Shown here: positions 20,074 to 29,624 of the stretch, piece by piece
How positions within the stretch are numbered: position 1 is the stretch's first letter
Layout of the letters: every line of letters begins with the position of its first letter
Notes under the pieces: generated by a model
Database searches by the model: none
Seen by the model: the letters and a program-made list of their open reading frames with translations, nothing else
What the model was told of the DNA's origin: nothing
DNA from: Gammaproteobacteria bacterium
GTDB taxonomy: Bacteria; Pseudomonadota; Gammaproteobacteria; Pseudomonadales; Azotimanducaceae
Length of the DNA: 64,000 nucleotides
Assembly (NCBI GenBank): GCA_009841615.1
Contig: VXLL01000029.1
Coordinates: 1 to 64,000 of the forward strand
Direction: 5' to 3'
Made by a program: the position numbers and the translations under genes

Positions 20074-20310
20074 ATGTCTTGCACGCTAAGTATGGGAATA
20101 ATTAAACCATATTTGCTGTCTGAATATCGAGGGAAAAACTATGATCGGGATCACGCCATCAGTATTCCGCAGTGGCTGGGATGGGCGAAAGCCGCCCAAA
20201 AGAAACTCGAAGAACAACCGGATCGAACCAACGGAGAGCGTCTCGCAGCATGATCAAAAGCTACGAAAACTCTCTATTTAGAATATTCCAACTATTTACC
20301 GTAGCAAGAC
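20074..20310 (+). repeat. Repeat copy 1 with small open frame (about 59 codons)
   Basis: ATG 20074 to TGA 20253 encodes MSCTLSMG… ending in AQKKLEEQPDRTNGERLAA. The DNA, including about 55 nt beyond the stop (CTCTCTATTTAGAATATT), recurs at about 29625-29870, where the same frame is broken by two TAG codons in place of Trp codons. The frame was therefore once coding. No family recognised; probably the 3' part of a mobile-element or accessory gene. Confidence 0.55.
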
Positions 20311-20750
20311 AGTGCCCTATACTAATATACGGTTTGTTAAAAGTCAATTGATTCAGCAGTCTAGCCAATTAAAGCGGGACCCTGAAGCGACTGAGCTTTC
20401 ACGACCTCAATCAACTCTCTTGGCATCAAAATATTCACCGTGGCAATGACTAGACCTTGAACAACTCCCATTATCGAATCTGTACGGACAGTTGGTAGGA
20501 AAAAGGCTAAGACATGCTGAATTTGCTGCGAGAATCCAGATTGTTAGAATTTGATCCTAGGCGTGAAAGCCCACACTTCCGCAGTTGGCGGTAGAGAAAT
20601 AAATCTTCTTTCCGTTGATTATTGACGTAAAGACTGAACTGTTCGTTTGGTCTTTAGAAATTCGCTCTTGATGGTTCACCCATCACTATTCTTGAGGTAT
20701 CAAGATAGTTAAGACCGCGAGTAGCGGCGTTTCGAGGAAGAATTGAAAAT
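20311..20750. other. Intergenic, nothing recognised
   Basis: No gene or repeat seen; GAGGA at 20732-20736 is a possible ribosome site for the next gene. Confidence 0.4.
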
Positions 20751-21398
20751 ATGAACGAAGCTACTAAACCGAGAAGAAAATGGGTGGGTAAAACTCTATT
20801 GATCATCTGTAGCCTTCTCTTCATCCTTACGATAATTTCAATCATTGCTTCTGATGAGCTAGAACTATTAAACGAAATGGATGAAGTGAAAGCAGAATTG
20901 TCAAAAACAAAACAAGATCTCAATCAAAGCGACCGAGAACTTATTCAAGCCAAGCAAGAACTGACCCAAGCTAAGGAAGAGCTTAAAGAAACAAACCAAG
21001 CGCTTGTAAATGCATTACAAGAAAACCGAATTGTAGAACCTGAACCAGCTTCTGAGCCCATCAGACAGGATTGGGAAGGAGTAGGTAATATTCCAGATTT
21101 CACATACAAGGTAGGTTATCAGATTGGTCTCGTCGTCGGTCTGAGTAATGCAGGTGATCAGTACAAGGCAGCCGCTACCTTGTTCTGTAAAGAAACAACT
21201 GTCTCTATATTGAAAGAAGAAACCAAAAAATATCTACAAGAGACACCGGACGGCGAAAATGACAGGATACTCTATTTCGCAGGGTATTTAAGTAGTACTT
21301 TTAATGCTCAAACGATACTGAACAACGTTTCGATTGACTGCGATATTTCGACTCCCCTGAGTGAAGTTTATGACTCTTGGTTAGAAAGCCAAGAATAA
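20751..21398 (+). CDS. Membrane-anchored coiled-coil protein, unknown function
   Basis: 215 residues from ATG 20751. Residues 12-33 form one transmembrane segment (TLLIICSLLFILTIISIIA). Residues about 35-90 are a Gln/Glu/Lys-rich coiled coil with heptad-like steps (ELTQAKEELKETNQAL). The C-terminal 110 residues are globular, with two Cys (LFCKE, IDCDI). No known family. The layout (anchor, stalk, periplasmic head) fits an envelope spacer or adaptor. It stands alone on the plus strand facing solenoid pair 2. Confidence 0.75.
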   Translation: MNEATKPRRKWVGKTLLIICSLLFILTIISIIASDELELLNEMDEVKAELSKTKQDLNQSDRELIQAKQELTQAKEELKETNQALVNALQENRIVEPEPASEPIRQDWEGVGNIPDFTYKVGYQIGLVVGLSNAGDQYKAAATLFCKETTVSILKEETKKYLQETPDGENDRILYFAGYLSSTFNAQTILNNVSIDCDISTPLSEVYDSWLESQE

Positions 21399-21840
21399 GT
21401 ACTTTGACGCTTCCAAACAATAGTACGGGTCTGAGCGCATAAAGGGACACTTTTTTGGTCTCGTATCGATCAAAATACTGCTGTTTTTCCTTTCAGTGAG
21501 TGCTCCTATCGCGATCGTATTTTGGAGTCGAACTGGCATCTATCGCTGAGGATTGATGGAGTTTAAGAAGCACTAGTTGACGCTATTGATTACTTCCTTC
21601 CGAGTTCGCACCTGGTAGCTGAGCACTAATGCTAGTTGCAATAGTGTAAACACACTGTCGGCGGTAGCATTGTCCGTACAGGTCCGAAACCGTGCCATAC
21701 TTTTCCACAAACCATAGAACTACAAGCACCTTTGGGACGTTCTGCTTGTGTATTGATTGTCTCTCAATCCGTGTTCAGACCTCTTTAGCTATGCGAAGGT
21801 ATGTTTGATTTTGCTTTACTTCGAGAAGACCGTCTCATAC
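21399..21840. other. Convergent intergenic region, nothing recognised
   Basis: No gene. The last 30 bases resemble the sequence just downstream of pair 1 (3440-3480; shared CGAGAAG.CCGTCT), so the duplicated unit extends slightly past its stop codon. Confidence 0.4.
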
Positions 21841-23604
21841 TTACTCTGGAGGATTGTCCCAGTCATATATAGAGTTTATGTAGTCTAGTTGTTCCTGAGT
21901 AAACCCTGGTAGGTCAATGTAGCCTAAAGCACGAGCAGCTGCAGTTCTCAATCTAGGTTCAAACTTATCCAACCGTTCAAATAGATCAACGGCGTTATAG
22001 TCGTCCGCCCAAGCTCTAAAAAACCAATACCAACTCACTTCTTCTGCAGAAATTTCCTCGTGTTGATGTAATAGCTCCATCGCTCGTTCAATTTCGCCAA
22101 CTAGTACCAATGCTTCAGCTACATCTTCGGTAGCATCTTTTTTGACGGATCGACTGAGAGAGGGTAGAAGTTTAAGAGCAGAATCGATATCAACACTCGC
22201 GAGCTCGTGCATGATCGATCTCTGAAAGCTCTCTGAGTCCTCTTGGAGGGACGCGACCTTAAGTGCACGTTCAGGATCCACTAGCCCGAACGATACTAAT
22301 ACTGTTCTCATTACGAACCCTTTGATATACGCAATCATGTCGGCTTCGCTCGAAGAAATGTTGTCCGTCTCCGCAGCCGACAGGACCCAATCTAGTGCCG
22401 TCGAAGGGTCGGTAGCAGACCATCGGCTAAAGATTTCCCGTAGAGCTTTTTCGCCGCTTGCACCGTATGGTGCCAATGTCTGTATCAACTCGATCGTTCG
22501 GTCTGAATCTGTGGATACAAGTGCTGTTAACGCTCGCTCGCAGGCCAATGGTCGCAATTGGGGCGGGATCTGGTCGATTGAAGCAAGTACCGTTTCGGGA
22601 TCAAACTCAGCCCAAGAATACATTAGTAGGTGTTGCACTTTGTCGGTCATGTATGCCTTTTCTCGCTCAGAAACTGTAGTCTGGTCTTGTGCTTGATTTT
22701 TCGCATTCGATTGATCGACTGTTTGTGAGGAACCATTTTGAAGGTATTTCCACGTGTTATCTGGGTCGTTCTTTACAAGTGCATGCAATACCGTTTCGAA
22801 GAAGTGATTCACACCCAAGACTCGAATCTGAATATCAAATGGTTCATAAAAATAGAATAGCGCGTCATAACCTCCCTTTTCGACAAGTGCTTCAGCTACG
22901 AGAACTAGGGAGTCAATTTGCGAGAAGTTGTCCAGTCCATCATCGACCAGTACTTTCCAAGCGGTGATTGGATCGTCGGCAAACTCTATTGTCGTTGAAT
23001 GACTCTCGAAATGTGACGCATAGTCAGGATGACCTAGTTCACGTGCAATCTCATTAAGTTGCGTGGTGGTTAGATCATCTCTGACCTTCAGGACCGCTTT
23101 GAGTGCGACCAAGCGTTCATTTCGATTCAATTTACTCGCGGCAGCAACTGCTTCATCTAAGTTCGAAACACACCACTCGGAGAATATTCCCTTCAAATAG
23201 GGGTCTCGATCATGTTGTGCAAGATCGTTTGCTTGTGCAATTGCGGCTTGTGGATCGATTTCAGCAAAACGACTTCCAATAGCAAACGACGACTCATCCC
23301 TTACGCTCCTTAACGCAATTTCTTGAGTGTCTTCTAACAATTTCAACAACTCGTCAGTATTTGCTCGGGCGAGAGTCTCGTAGAGTCCTAAGCTCTGATC
23401 GAAAACATTCGCATGACCACCCAGTAATGAATTAGCCGTATTAGAACCCTCATCAGGACCACCATCAAGTGAAAAGGATTTGGAAGTTTGAGGGGTGTCG
23501 TCAGCTATGAACGCATTCAATGGAAGAAGAACGAGTGCAACTACGAGTGCTAAGAGACGCAAATCTCCATGCCTTAACAAAAGTTGGCGTGGTTTAAGAC
23601 TCAT
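21841..23604 (-). CDS. Exported solenoid protein (family B, pair 2, second gene)
   Basis: 587 residues from ATG 23604. Signal-peptide region: LRLLALVVALVLLPLNAFIADD. Signature: FSEWCVSNLDEAV, LKVRDDLT, EIARELG. Repeats include TDPSTALDWVLSAAE and DPERALKVASL; C-terminus FTQEQLDYINSIYD. Close full-length paralogue of the 3476-5233 product, with the same start context and the same 59-nt gap from the preceding gene. Confidence 0.87.
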   Translation of the reverse strand: MSLKPRQLLLRHGDLRLLALVVALVLLPLNAFIADDTPQTSKSFSLDGGPDEGSNTANSLLGGHANVFDQSLGLYETLARANTDELLKLLEDTQEIALRSVRDESSFAIGSRFAEIDPQAAIAQANDLAQHDRDPYLKGIFSEWCVSNLDEAVAAASKLNRNERLVALKAVLKVRDDLTTTQLNEIARELGHPDYASHFESHSTTIEFADDPITAWKVLVDDGLDNFSQIDSLVLVAEALVEKGGYDALFYFYEPFDIQIRVLGVNHFFETVLHALVKNDPDNTWKYLQNGSSQTVDQSNAKNQAQDQTTVSEREKAYMTDKVQHLLMYSWAEFDPETVLASIDQIPPQLRPLACERALTALVSTDSDRTIELIQTLAPYGASGEKALREIFSRWSATDPSTALDWVLSAAETDNISSSEADMIAYIKGFVMRTVLVSFGLVDPERALKVASLQEDSESFQRSIMHELASVDIDSALKLLPSLSRSVKKDATEDVAEALVLVGEIERAMELLHQHEEISAEEVSWYWFFRAWADDYNAVDLFERLDKFEPRLRTAAARALGYIDLPGFTQEQLDYINSIYDWDNPPE

Positions 23605-23663
23605 CAATCACTTCTCGATTCAAAGTTTGAGGTTCCGGATATTAACATCAGTCTCATTTGGTA

Positions 23664-25577
23664 CTACTCCTTGAAATCAGGAGGTAAAACGAGCTTGTCT
23701 AGGTCGATCAGGCCCTTCTCATCGTGCAACTGTAGTTCCAAGAGATGCAAATTCTTGGTCAATGGGTACTCGTCGAGTAACGCTTTCGCATGCGCGACAG
23801 ACTCCTTCGATAATGCTGGTCTGGAGTCTTGATTCTCGACAAGTGCCCGCGCGGCCATGGATCGGAGAAGGGGCGATGTGAAAGATTGAAGAGAATTGAA
23901 CAGTTGCGGTGGGTCGCGCGATGCCCAGAGGCCAAATACGCCGTTGAAATAAGTTGCAGGACCAGAAATGATGATGCTAGGATCTGGTGTTGGAATGTTT
24001 GCTCCTAATTCAATTGCCGCGTAAGGTTCGCCTGCTTCTACAAGCCGCCATCCAAGATCCAATATTGCGAAGTGTCCTGCGTTATTGTCCAACGTGGGCA
24101 GAAGTGCGATCGCCTCTTCTATCTTTCCCATTCGACCGAGTGTCTCTACCACGTCGTAAGTGGCATCCGGGAGTCCTAGGAGATAAGTACTTCGAATATC
24201 CTTAGAAATTTCTTGTGCTCTATCAATGTCACTGACTATGAGTTGTCTAAAGACGTTCATTACGAGTCGTTCTCGTAAGGCTTTATTCGACCCGGCATAA
24301 GAAATCGACCATTCGAGAGCAGCTTCCGGATCTCTACGGGACCACTGCTTTGCGATGATTGCTGGTAACATCGCTTTCGCGCTGAGAAACTGATTGGCAC
24401 GCACGAGATTCTGAATAGCCTCCGTTGGGGAGACATAGGCAAGGTGCGTAAACGCGATTTTCAACGCGTTCGCTCGTGTAAACTGAGGTACTCGTTCAAG
24501 CTTATTTAGCATTCCTCGCGGATCAGTCTGCGCCCAAGAGGTGGCTGCGATTCTCTGTAACTGGGTATGAATTGGATCGGTGGACCATCTTTCGATTTCC
24601 ATGAGTGTGACTTCGGGATTTGCGCGCGCCGCAGCCAGAACGAGCGCTGCAGGAAGTTCACCTCGATCTTCCTTTGAGAGTTTTTGTACATAGTCAAACG
24701 CCTTCCCCAGTTCATCACCCACAACTGCTTCTATGACTTTGCTTAATGCAACGCGATCGTCCTCGTGCGGAAATGCGGTGGCAGCCCGCAAGAGGACATC
24801 AAGTCTTTCGTGCTCCATCCAAGCAGATGCAACAAGCTGGAACAAGTCGAACTGCTTTGCATTCTCGACATTGTCGTTAACAAGCGCGTCCCAAGCAGCA
24901 CTAGGTGTTTCGAGAAGTTTGTGAGTTTGCGTCGCACTGATCTGGCGCAACGCGAATTCCTCAAGTCCCAACTGCTGGGCAATATCGAGAAGAGTTGGGC
25001 TTGATAGATCCTCCCGCGTAGAAAGAATGGCTTCCTGAGCAATATGTCGGTCAGTTCTGCTTAAAGATTTTGCTCCTTCGATGGCTGCATCGAGTTTGAC
25101 TATGGACCAGTCGCTGAATAATCTCGTTAGTAGGGGTGCCCGTCGGATTTTTGGGACGTCAATGATCCAATCTAGAGCTTGTTTAGGGTCAACCGACGCG
25201 ATCTTTCGAACTAATACTGTTTGAATGTCAGAACGAACACTCGCACGCTCAATGTTTTCGGTACGACGCAACAAGTCGATTAGGTCGCGTTCGTCTACTT
25301 TTTTGAGATATGTGTAGAGGGATGCAGTTCGCCGAAAATTGCTGTCGATCTGGACTAATTCATCCAGCGCCTCTTGGGGAGTTCGATGGATTAAATTTGC
25401 TTGGCTACTCTGCTCTAGTCTTTGCGTTTTTGAAGCTTCAGACTTTTGTGCGCTAGCATCGTTGACTCGGTCATTCGCATTGGGGCTGAACTGTAGGTAA
25501 ACATAGACCGAAACGACTACTGCGACCATTGCGCAACAACCTACGATGATCCAATGGAACTTCCGGAGTTTTTTCAT
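23664..25577 (-). CDS. Membrane-anchored solenoid protein (family B, pair 2, first gene)
   Basis: 637 residues from ATG 25577, exactly the length of its paralogue at 5293-7206. Anchor: MKKLRKFHWIIVGCCAMVAVVVSVYVYL. Signature: FSDWSIVKLDAAI, LSTREDLS, DIAQQLG. Repeats include RDPEAALEWSISYAG; ending KGLIDLDKLVLP. It is probably cotranscribed with 21841-23604. High identity with pair 1, including upstream DNA, shows that the whole operon was duplicated. Confidence 0.88.
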   Translation of the reverse strand: MKKLRKFHWIIVGCCAMVAVVVSVYVYLQFSPNANDRVNDASAQKSEASKTQRLEQSSQANLIHRTPQEALDELVQIDSNFRRTASLYTYLKKVDERDLIDLLRRTENIERASVRSDIQTVLVRKIASVDPKQALDWIIDVPKIRRAPLLTRLFSDWSIVKLDAAIEGAKSLSRTDRHIAQEAILSTREDLSSPTLLDIAQQLGLEEFALRQISATQTHKLLETPSAAWDALVNDNVENAKQFDLFQLVASAWMEHERLDVLLRAATAFPHEDDRVALSKVIEAVVGDELGKAFDYVQKLSKEDRGELPAALVLAAARANPEVTLMEIERWSTDPIHTQLQRIAATSWAQTDPRGMLNKLERVPQFTRANALKIAFTHLAYVSPTEAIQNLVRANQFLSAKAMLPAIIAKQWSRRDPEAALEWSISYAGSNKALRERLVMNVFRQLIVSDIDRAQEISKDIRSTYLLGLPDATYDVVETLGRMGKIEEAIALLPTLDNNAGHFAILDLGWRLVEAGEPYAAIELGANIPTPDPSIIISGPATYFNGVFGLWASRDPPQLFNSLQSFTSPLLRSMAARALVENQDSRPALSKESVAHAKALLDEYPLTKNLHLLELQLHDEKGLIDLDKLVLPPDFKE

Positions 25578-26009
25578 TTCGAAGCCGAATAATGAGTGTA
25601 CTTGGATTCTAACACAATAAAGAGGCGATGATTGCTAGATTAGTCGAATCCACTTGAACTGATTCTGCGAGTCGCCCCACCGCAAGCTCTCTGTGTCAGA
25701 CTTTGAAATGCTGTTCGTCAAAAAACAATTCCACTCTAATCAATAGACAGTGATGACGTTTTGGCTTGGCGGATCAATGAGAACTTCCGCTCTTACAGGG
25801 AATATAGATACACTACCAGTACTTTGCGTTTCCATCGACTCCTTATGTACGAGTTTTTTCTTCGACACCACCACTACCAACACTGATCAGTGAGGTCGTA
25901 ACAGCAAGCGTCATGGAATGCTCGCAAGTGATCAATTTCTAGTGTTCTTTAGAGAAGAGGTCTCGAGCTTCTGGAACTTGCAAATAGCGGTGTTTGCTTG
26001 CCATAAACA
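25578..26009. repeat. Upstream region duplicated from pair 1
   Basis: Related to 7207-7480. The best-kept block, 25697-25739, matches 7329-7371 with few differences and contains TTCGTCAAAAAACA. Conservation falls off after about 25850. No gene seen. Confidence 0.55.
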
Positions 26010-26133
26010 GGACTCCTCACGACCTTTTATATGTACGTGTCCATCCAAAGGAAGCAGTTCCAATGCTATGGTCGAGAGTTTCTTCGCGTCGTTAGAAAAT
26101 GAGTTGATTAACCAGCAACGGAGGGGGCTCTAA
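26010..26133 (+). mobile_element. IS3-family transposase C-terminal remnant
   Basis: A short open frame ends at TAA 26133 and reads CPSKGSSSNAMVESFFASLENELI. This matches the end of the IS3-type integrase core, where NAMVESFF carries the catalytic Glu of the DDE triad. The rest of the transposase and the element ends are absent. A dead fragment. Confidence 0.7.
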
Positions 26134-26168
26134 AATGGAAAAAAGAAGTTTCAAACACGTGAATTTTT

Positions 26169-26393
26169 GTGACAAACAAGAATAGAGTCAAATTAGATCG
26201 GCGACAAATGAGAATAATGCTAGGCGTGGTTGCTATTGGTTATCTAACGGTAGCTCTGACTCTAGGTGGCTTACTCATCGTGTATGGCAGTGTCTCTAAC
26301 CTTATGCTCGTTTTTTTGATCGTAGCATTACTCGCACTGAGTGGAGGTTCAATAGTCTTAGGTAAAACTTTGCACCAGTTATCCAACAAGTAG
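26169..26393 (+). CDS. Small two-helix membrane protein
   Basis: 74 codons from GTG 26169 (ATG 26208 would give 61). Two hydrophobic segments, IMLGVVAIGYLTVALTLGGLLIVYG and LMLVFLIVALLALSGGSIVLG, with a Lys/Arg-rich N-terminus. No clear ribosome site and no family recognised. It sits between an IS3 remnant and a family A gene. Plausible but unproven. Confidence 0.45.
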   Translation: MTNKNRVKLDRRQMRIMLGVVAIGYLTVALTLGGLLIVYGSVSNLMLVFLIVALLALSGGSIVLGKTLHQLSNK

Positions 26394-26578
26394 TATGATT
26401 TCATCCAAAATTGCCACGAAGAGGAAGGGTAATCCGAACAAGTGAATTTTTCCATCGACCCAACTGATTGATATTTCCCTAATCACTCGGGCAAGCCCTT
26501 AATTTTGAACATTTTGGTTAATCAGCTGGACAATCCCCAAATCTTTTTAGCGTTGAAAGGAGCAGCAGAGTAATCTCC

Positions 26579-28240
26579 TTACTCTGAACCGGGGATGTCT
26601 CCAAAGCGATCCACCAGCAAACTCTCTAGCTCCTCCGGTGTAACATCCCGATCGAGAATTGTTCCGCTGGGATTTAGCAGAAATTCAGTGGGAATCGACT
26701 GTACCCCGTACGCTACAGGGGTTTCTGCTAAAAACCCGTGTAAATCACCAACGTTCACCCCAGGTACCTCGTGTTTTTCGGATCCTTTCTTCCAATCTTC
26801 ATATGCATCGTCAATGGATACAAACACGATTTCGAATCCTTCATTTCGATATTCGGAGTGCAATTCTCTTAATTTCGGTAATTTATCAATACAAGGGACA
26901 CACCACGATGCCCAAAAGTTTAGCAGTACTAATTCATTATTAGCAAGAACATCATACAGGGCAATTTCATCGCCCGCCAAGTTCGCGAGGGTGAAATCGG
27001 GTGCCGAATGACCTTTGACAATTGTCTTGGCATTTGTTACGACATCGAGCTGTTTCTCTAAAGCTTCTTGCTGAGGTATCACTCGCCGCGAAACGATATC
27101 TTCTTCAAATACGCTAGCGAGCGTATACCAGTTTTCCAATTTACGACTGTATTCCATCCAATTAAGGGCACCAATTTCCATCGCGAGAAGAGACGCCATA
27201 GGATCTTCTAAACTTTGCGCTATTGATGTTAGGCTAGCAAATTCGATCGCTTGCAGTTCTTTGAATACATAGTAGGGATCCCAAACCGCTAAGACATCTG
27301 AGTTTAAAGTAATCGGTTGTGCAGCTTTCTCTATCGCACGGGCGTACTCGTCCATTTTGGCAAGATATTTCTTGCTGTTTTGCCAACTCTCAATAACTTT
27401 ACGATGTAAACTCTCGTCAATTTGCGATTTGGCGAGTAACGGGGACGCAAAACTTCCGGGCACAAACGAGCTTGAAGTCGCGCTGGGTGAAATCTCTATT
27501 TGAGCACCTGGCTCCACGATAACGATCACGTGTCCCCAGTACGCATAGTCAAAAGTACTTACTCCAATAGCGACTAGAAACGGTTCGCCAGCTATTCCTT
27601 CGATCAAGAATTTACTATCATCGAGTAGCAGTTCCGTCACAGACAAACCACTGATGGATTTCGGATTCTCCGACGTAATCCGAACTTCCGCAACTGCTAG
27701 CGACAAATTCTGGTCATGAATCGAACTAAGATCACCGCTAATCGTAAACTTATCACTGTCATCACCAAGCATTCTCGACACCCCAGACAAAATTAATCGG
27801 TCTTCAGAATCGGAAGACTCAAAATCCAGCAGCACAAAATTCGGATTCGTCTCCGAGTCTAGAAGTGCGGTATGCAGTTTCATTGGTTCTTCGTTTCCGC
27901 GGGACACATAGATGTCAATTGGAGTTGGCCACTGTTTCACACTTCCTTCTAAGACGATCTTATCATCTGTGAAAGTACCAGAAGCTATGGTGACTTCTTC
28001 TGTCGATCCCTCATTGCGTGTAATGACGACAGATATTTCCTGTTCATCAGCGGCGTTGATGTTCGCAACAAGCTGATCCTCAGATGAATTCTCCGCAACG
28101 CCAGAACTGCGATCCTGTGTTTCCATCTTCACAATAATCCTTTCGCCTGTAATTGTGAAAGTCTTAAGTTCCGCGTTTGAGCCACATCCTACCATCAATG
28201 AACTCAAAACTACAGTAGCTATACCAAGCGTTCCTCTCAT
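26579..28240 (-). CDS. TlpA-type thioredoxin lipoprotein with CVPC active site (family A)
   Basis: 553 residues from ATG 28240, with AAGGAC 6 nt upstream. Lipoprotein signal with lipobox MVGC. Modules start at KTFTITGE and KFTISGDL; then HRKVIESWQNSKKY. Thioredoxin: NFWASWCVPC with first Cys about residue 447 (Val in place of the usual Gly of CGPC) and cis-Pro SIPTEFLLN. No extra cysteines. Closest relative is the TlpA part of the 34839 gene (shared HEVPGVNVGDLHGFLA). The changed dipeptide should shift the redox potential, which is inference. Confidence 0.88.
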   Translation of the reverse strand: MRGTLGIATVVLSSLMVGCGSNAELKTFTITGERIIVKMETQDRSSGVAENSSEDQLVANINAADEQEISVVITRNEGSTEEVTIASGTFTDDKIVLEGSVKQWPTPIDIYVSRGNEEPMKLHTALLDSETNPNFVLLDFESSDSEDRLILSGVSRMLGDDSDKFTISGDLSSIHDQNLSLAVAEVRITSENPKSISGLSVTELLLDDSKFLIEGIAGEPFLVAIGVSTFDYAYWGHVIVIVEPGAQIEISPSATSSSFVPGSFASPLLAKSQIDESLHRKVIESWQNSKKYLAKMDEYARAIEKAAQPITLNSDVLAVWDPYYVFKELQAIEFASLTSIAQSLEDPMASLLAMEIGALNWMEYSRKLENWYTLASVFEEDIVSRRVIPQQEALEKQLDVVTNAKTIVKGHSAPDFTLANLAGDEIALYDVLANNELVLLNFWASWCVPCIDKLPKLRELHSEYRNEGFEIVFVSIDDAYEDWKKGSEKHEVPGVNVGDLHGFLAETPVAYGVQSIPTEFLLNPSGTILDRDVTPEELESLLVDRFGDIPGSE

Positions 28241-28501
28241 GTCTTGTCCTTGTATATCAATTTCTTATCTGAAATATTTCAACACGCCAATCAGTGCTTG
28301 ACTCGCATTTTCTCAAAGCATGTGTATTGTGAGTCCGTGCATTTTAATCCGAGACTCTTACTCGTTTACAACGAGTTTAACCATCAAGAAGAGTTGAAGG
28401 ACAGTTGCTCCACATTCCAACTGTCCTTGAGCTTGTCAGTTGCTGATTTAAACTGAGCAACTAGGTAGCGGTGGTTGATTCAAGGGCTACGAAATGGTTG
28501 C

Positions 28502-28690
28502 TCAGAGCGATTCCTTAGGCTCTTCCAAACACTCTTTTTCACCGTACTCTTCGATCAAAAAAAACAGTTTTTCTAGGGAAACATCCTTTTCAGGGTCTTC
28601 CCTTGCTTGTCCAATAAATATCCTTTCTGAATGAAATTTACACCGTAGCCAGTAGCTACTTCTCCTGTCCAACCTTCGAGTTCGGTCAGG
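28502..28690 (-). pseudogene. C-terminal remnant of a family A thioredoxin
   Basis: On the minus strand two adjoining frames spell the end of a thioredoxin domain: ELEGWTGEVATGYGVNF then, after a one-base shift near 28600, KDVSLEKLFFLIEEYGEKECLEEPKESL. This closely matches the last 60 residues of the 10740 product. The active site and everything upstream are missing; homology stops abruptly near 28690, where the beta-barrel flank begins. Confidence 0.75.
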
Positions 28691-28836
28691 CGGTTCAGAT
28701 TGATGAAGAGAGTGAGGCAGAGGCAGATGCAGCTGATCAGGATCTAGCTGCGGACGCATACGCTACATTTTGTAATACAATTCTGTGAATCAACAGGTCT
28801 CCGTCCATTGGGACCAAAATTAAGAGGATTAAAACC

Positions 28837-29508
28837 ATGAAAAAACTTCTTCTACCATTTCTGTTGATATTACTAGCCTCCGGTATGGTTGCCAACAATG
28901 TCATCGCCGACAATCGATTCATTCTCGGTTCTTTTGAACGACTAACAGAAACGTCCGACGCTCCCTTTTTGGGAGATAACGTTAGTGTGGAATCAACCTT
29001 GAATGGAATTAGTGGAACTCTTTATTTGTCTCAAAACGACGGGTTTTACTCCGCAATAGGTCTTGGTCATATGGTCGGGGATTCAGATGTTTGTGTGCAG
29101 TCAAACTGCGCATCGGTCGACACGAAATTTACCACTTTCTCTTGTGAAATCGGTTGGAATCTAGGTAAATGGATTCCATTTGTCGGTCCGACGTGGACCC
29201 AGGCTGGAGGTGAAAACACCGAGGTTCTATTGTGGGACAGTGAAAATAATTTGGGTCATTACCCCCATATTGTGGTAGAACGATCAGCAGATCCGTTTTA
29301 TCTCAAAATCGGGTTATGGCTAGAACTCGATTCCTTCAAGGTCCGAGGATTCTTAACTGGATTGGACGACAGTGACACTAGGGGCGTTTCTGGAGCTGTA
29401 CTATATCAAATGGAAAACAAATTTGTTGTGGGTGCTGAATTTAATGTACTTCTAGATAGTGAAGCAGACGGATTTCGATTTTCGCTTCAATTTGGCCGGT
29501 CGTTTTAA
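28837..29508 (+). CDS. Small outer-membrane beta-barrel-like protein, copy 2
   Basis: 223 residues from ATG 28837, with GAGG 9 nt upstream. Signal peptide MKKLLLPFLLILLASG…VIADN, conserved Cys pair CVQSNC, and the C-terminal strand RFSLQFGRSF identical to copy 1. Same length as the 7696 product and similar throughout, with flanking DNA (GGCGTAGGGCAACC after the stop) also shared. Function unknown; outer-membrane location inferred. Confidence 0.83.
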   Translation: MKKLLLPFLLILLASGMVANNVIADNRFILGSFERLTETSDAPFLGDNVSVESTLNGISGTLYLSQNDGFYSAIGLGHMVGDSDVCVQSNCASVDTKFTTFSCEIGWNLGKWIPFVGPTWTQAGGENTEVLLWDSENNLGHYPHIVVERSADPFYLKIGLWLELDSFKVRGFLTGLDDSDTRGVSGAVLYQMENKFVVGAEFNVLLDSEADGFRFSLQFGRSF

Positions 29509-29582
29509 CTAGTACCATAACCAAATGTGTAGTCTCTGGGTGGCGTAGGGCAACCTATATCGTTTGACATTCTTTTAAAAAG

Positions 29583-29609
29583 AGACCCCGAGGGGGAATT
29601 GAGGTCTTT
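29583..29609 (+). terminator. Possible terminator after beta-barrel copy 2
   Basis: AGACC and GGTCT arms enclose a G/C-rich loop (CCGAGGGGG…) and are followed by TTTG. The stem is short; weak candidate. Confidence 0.3.
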
Positions 29610-29624
29610 GTATTCGTAGAAGTT

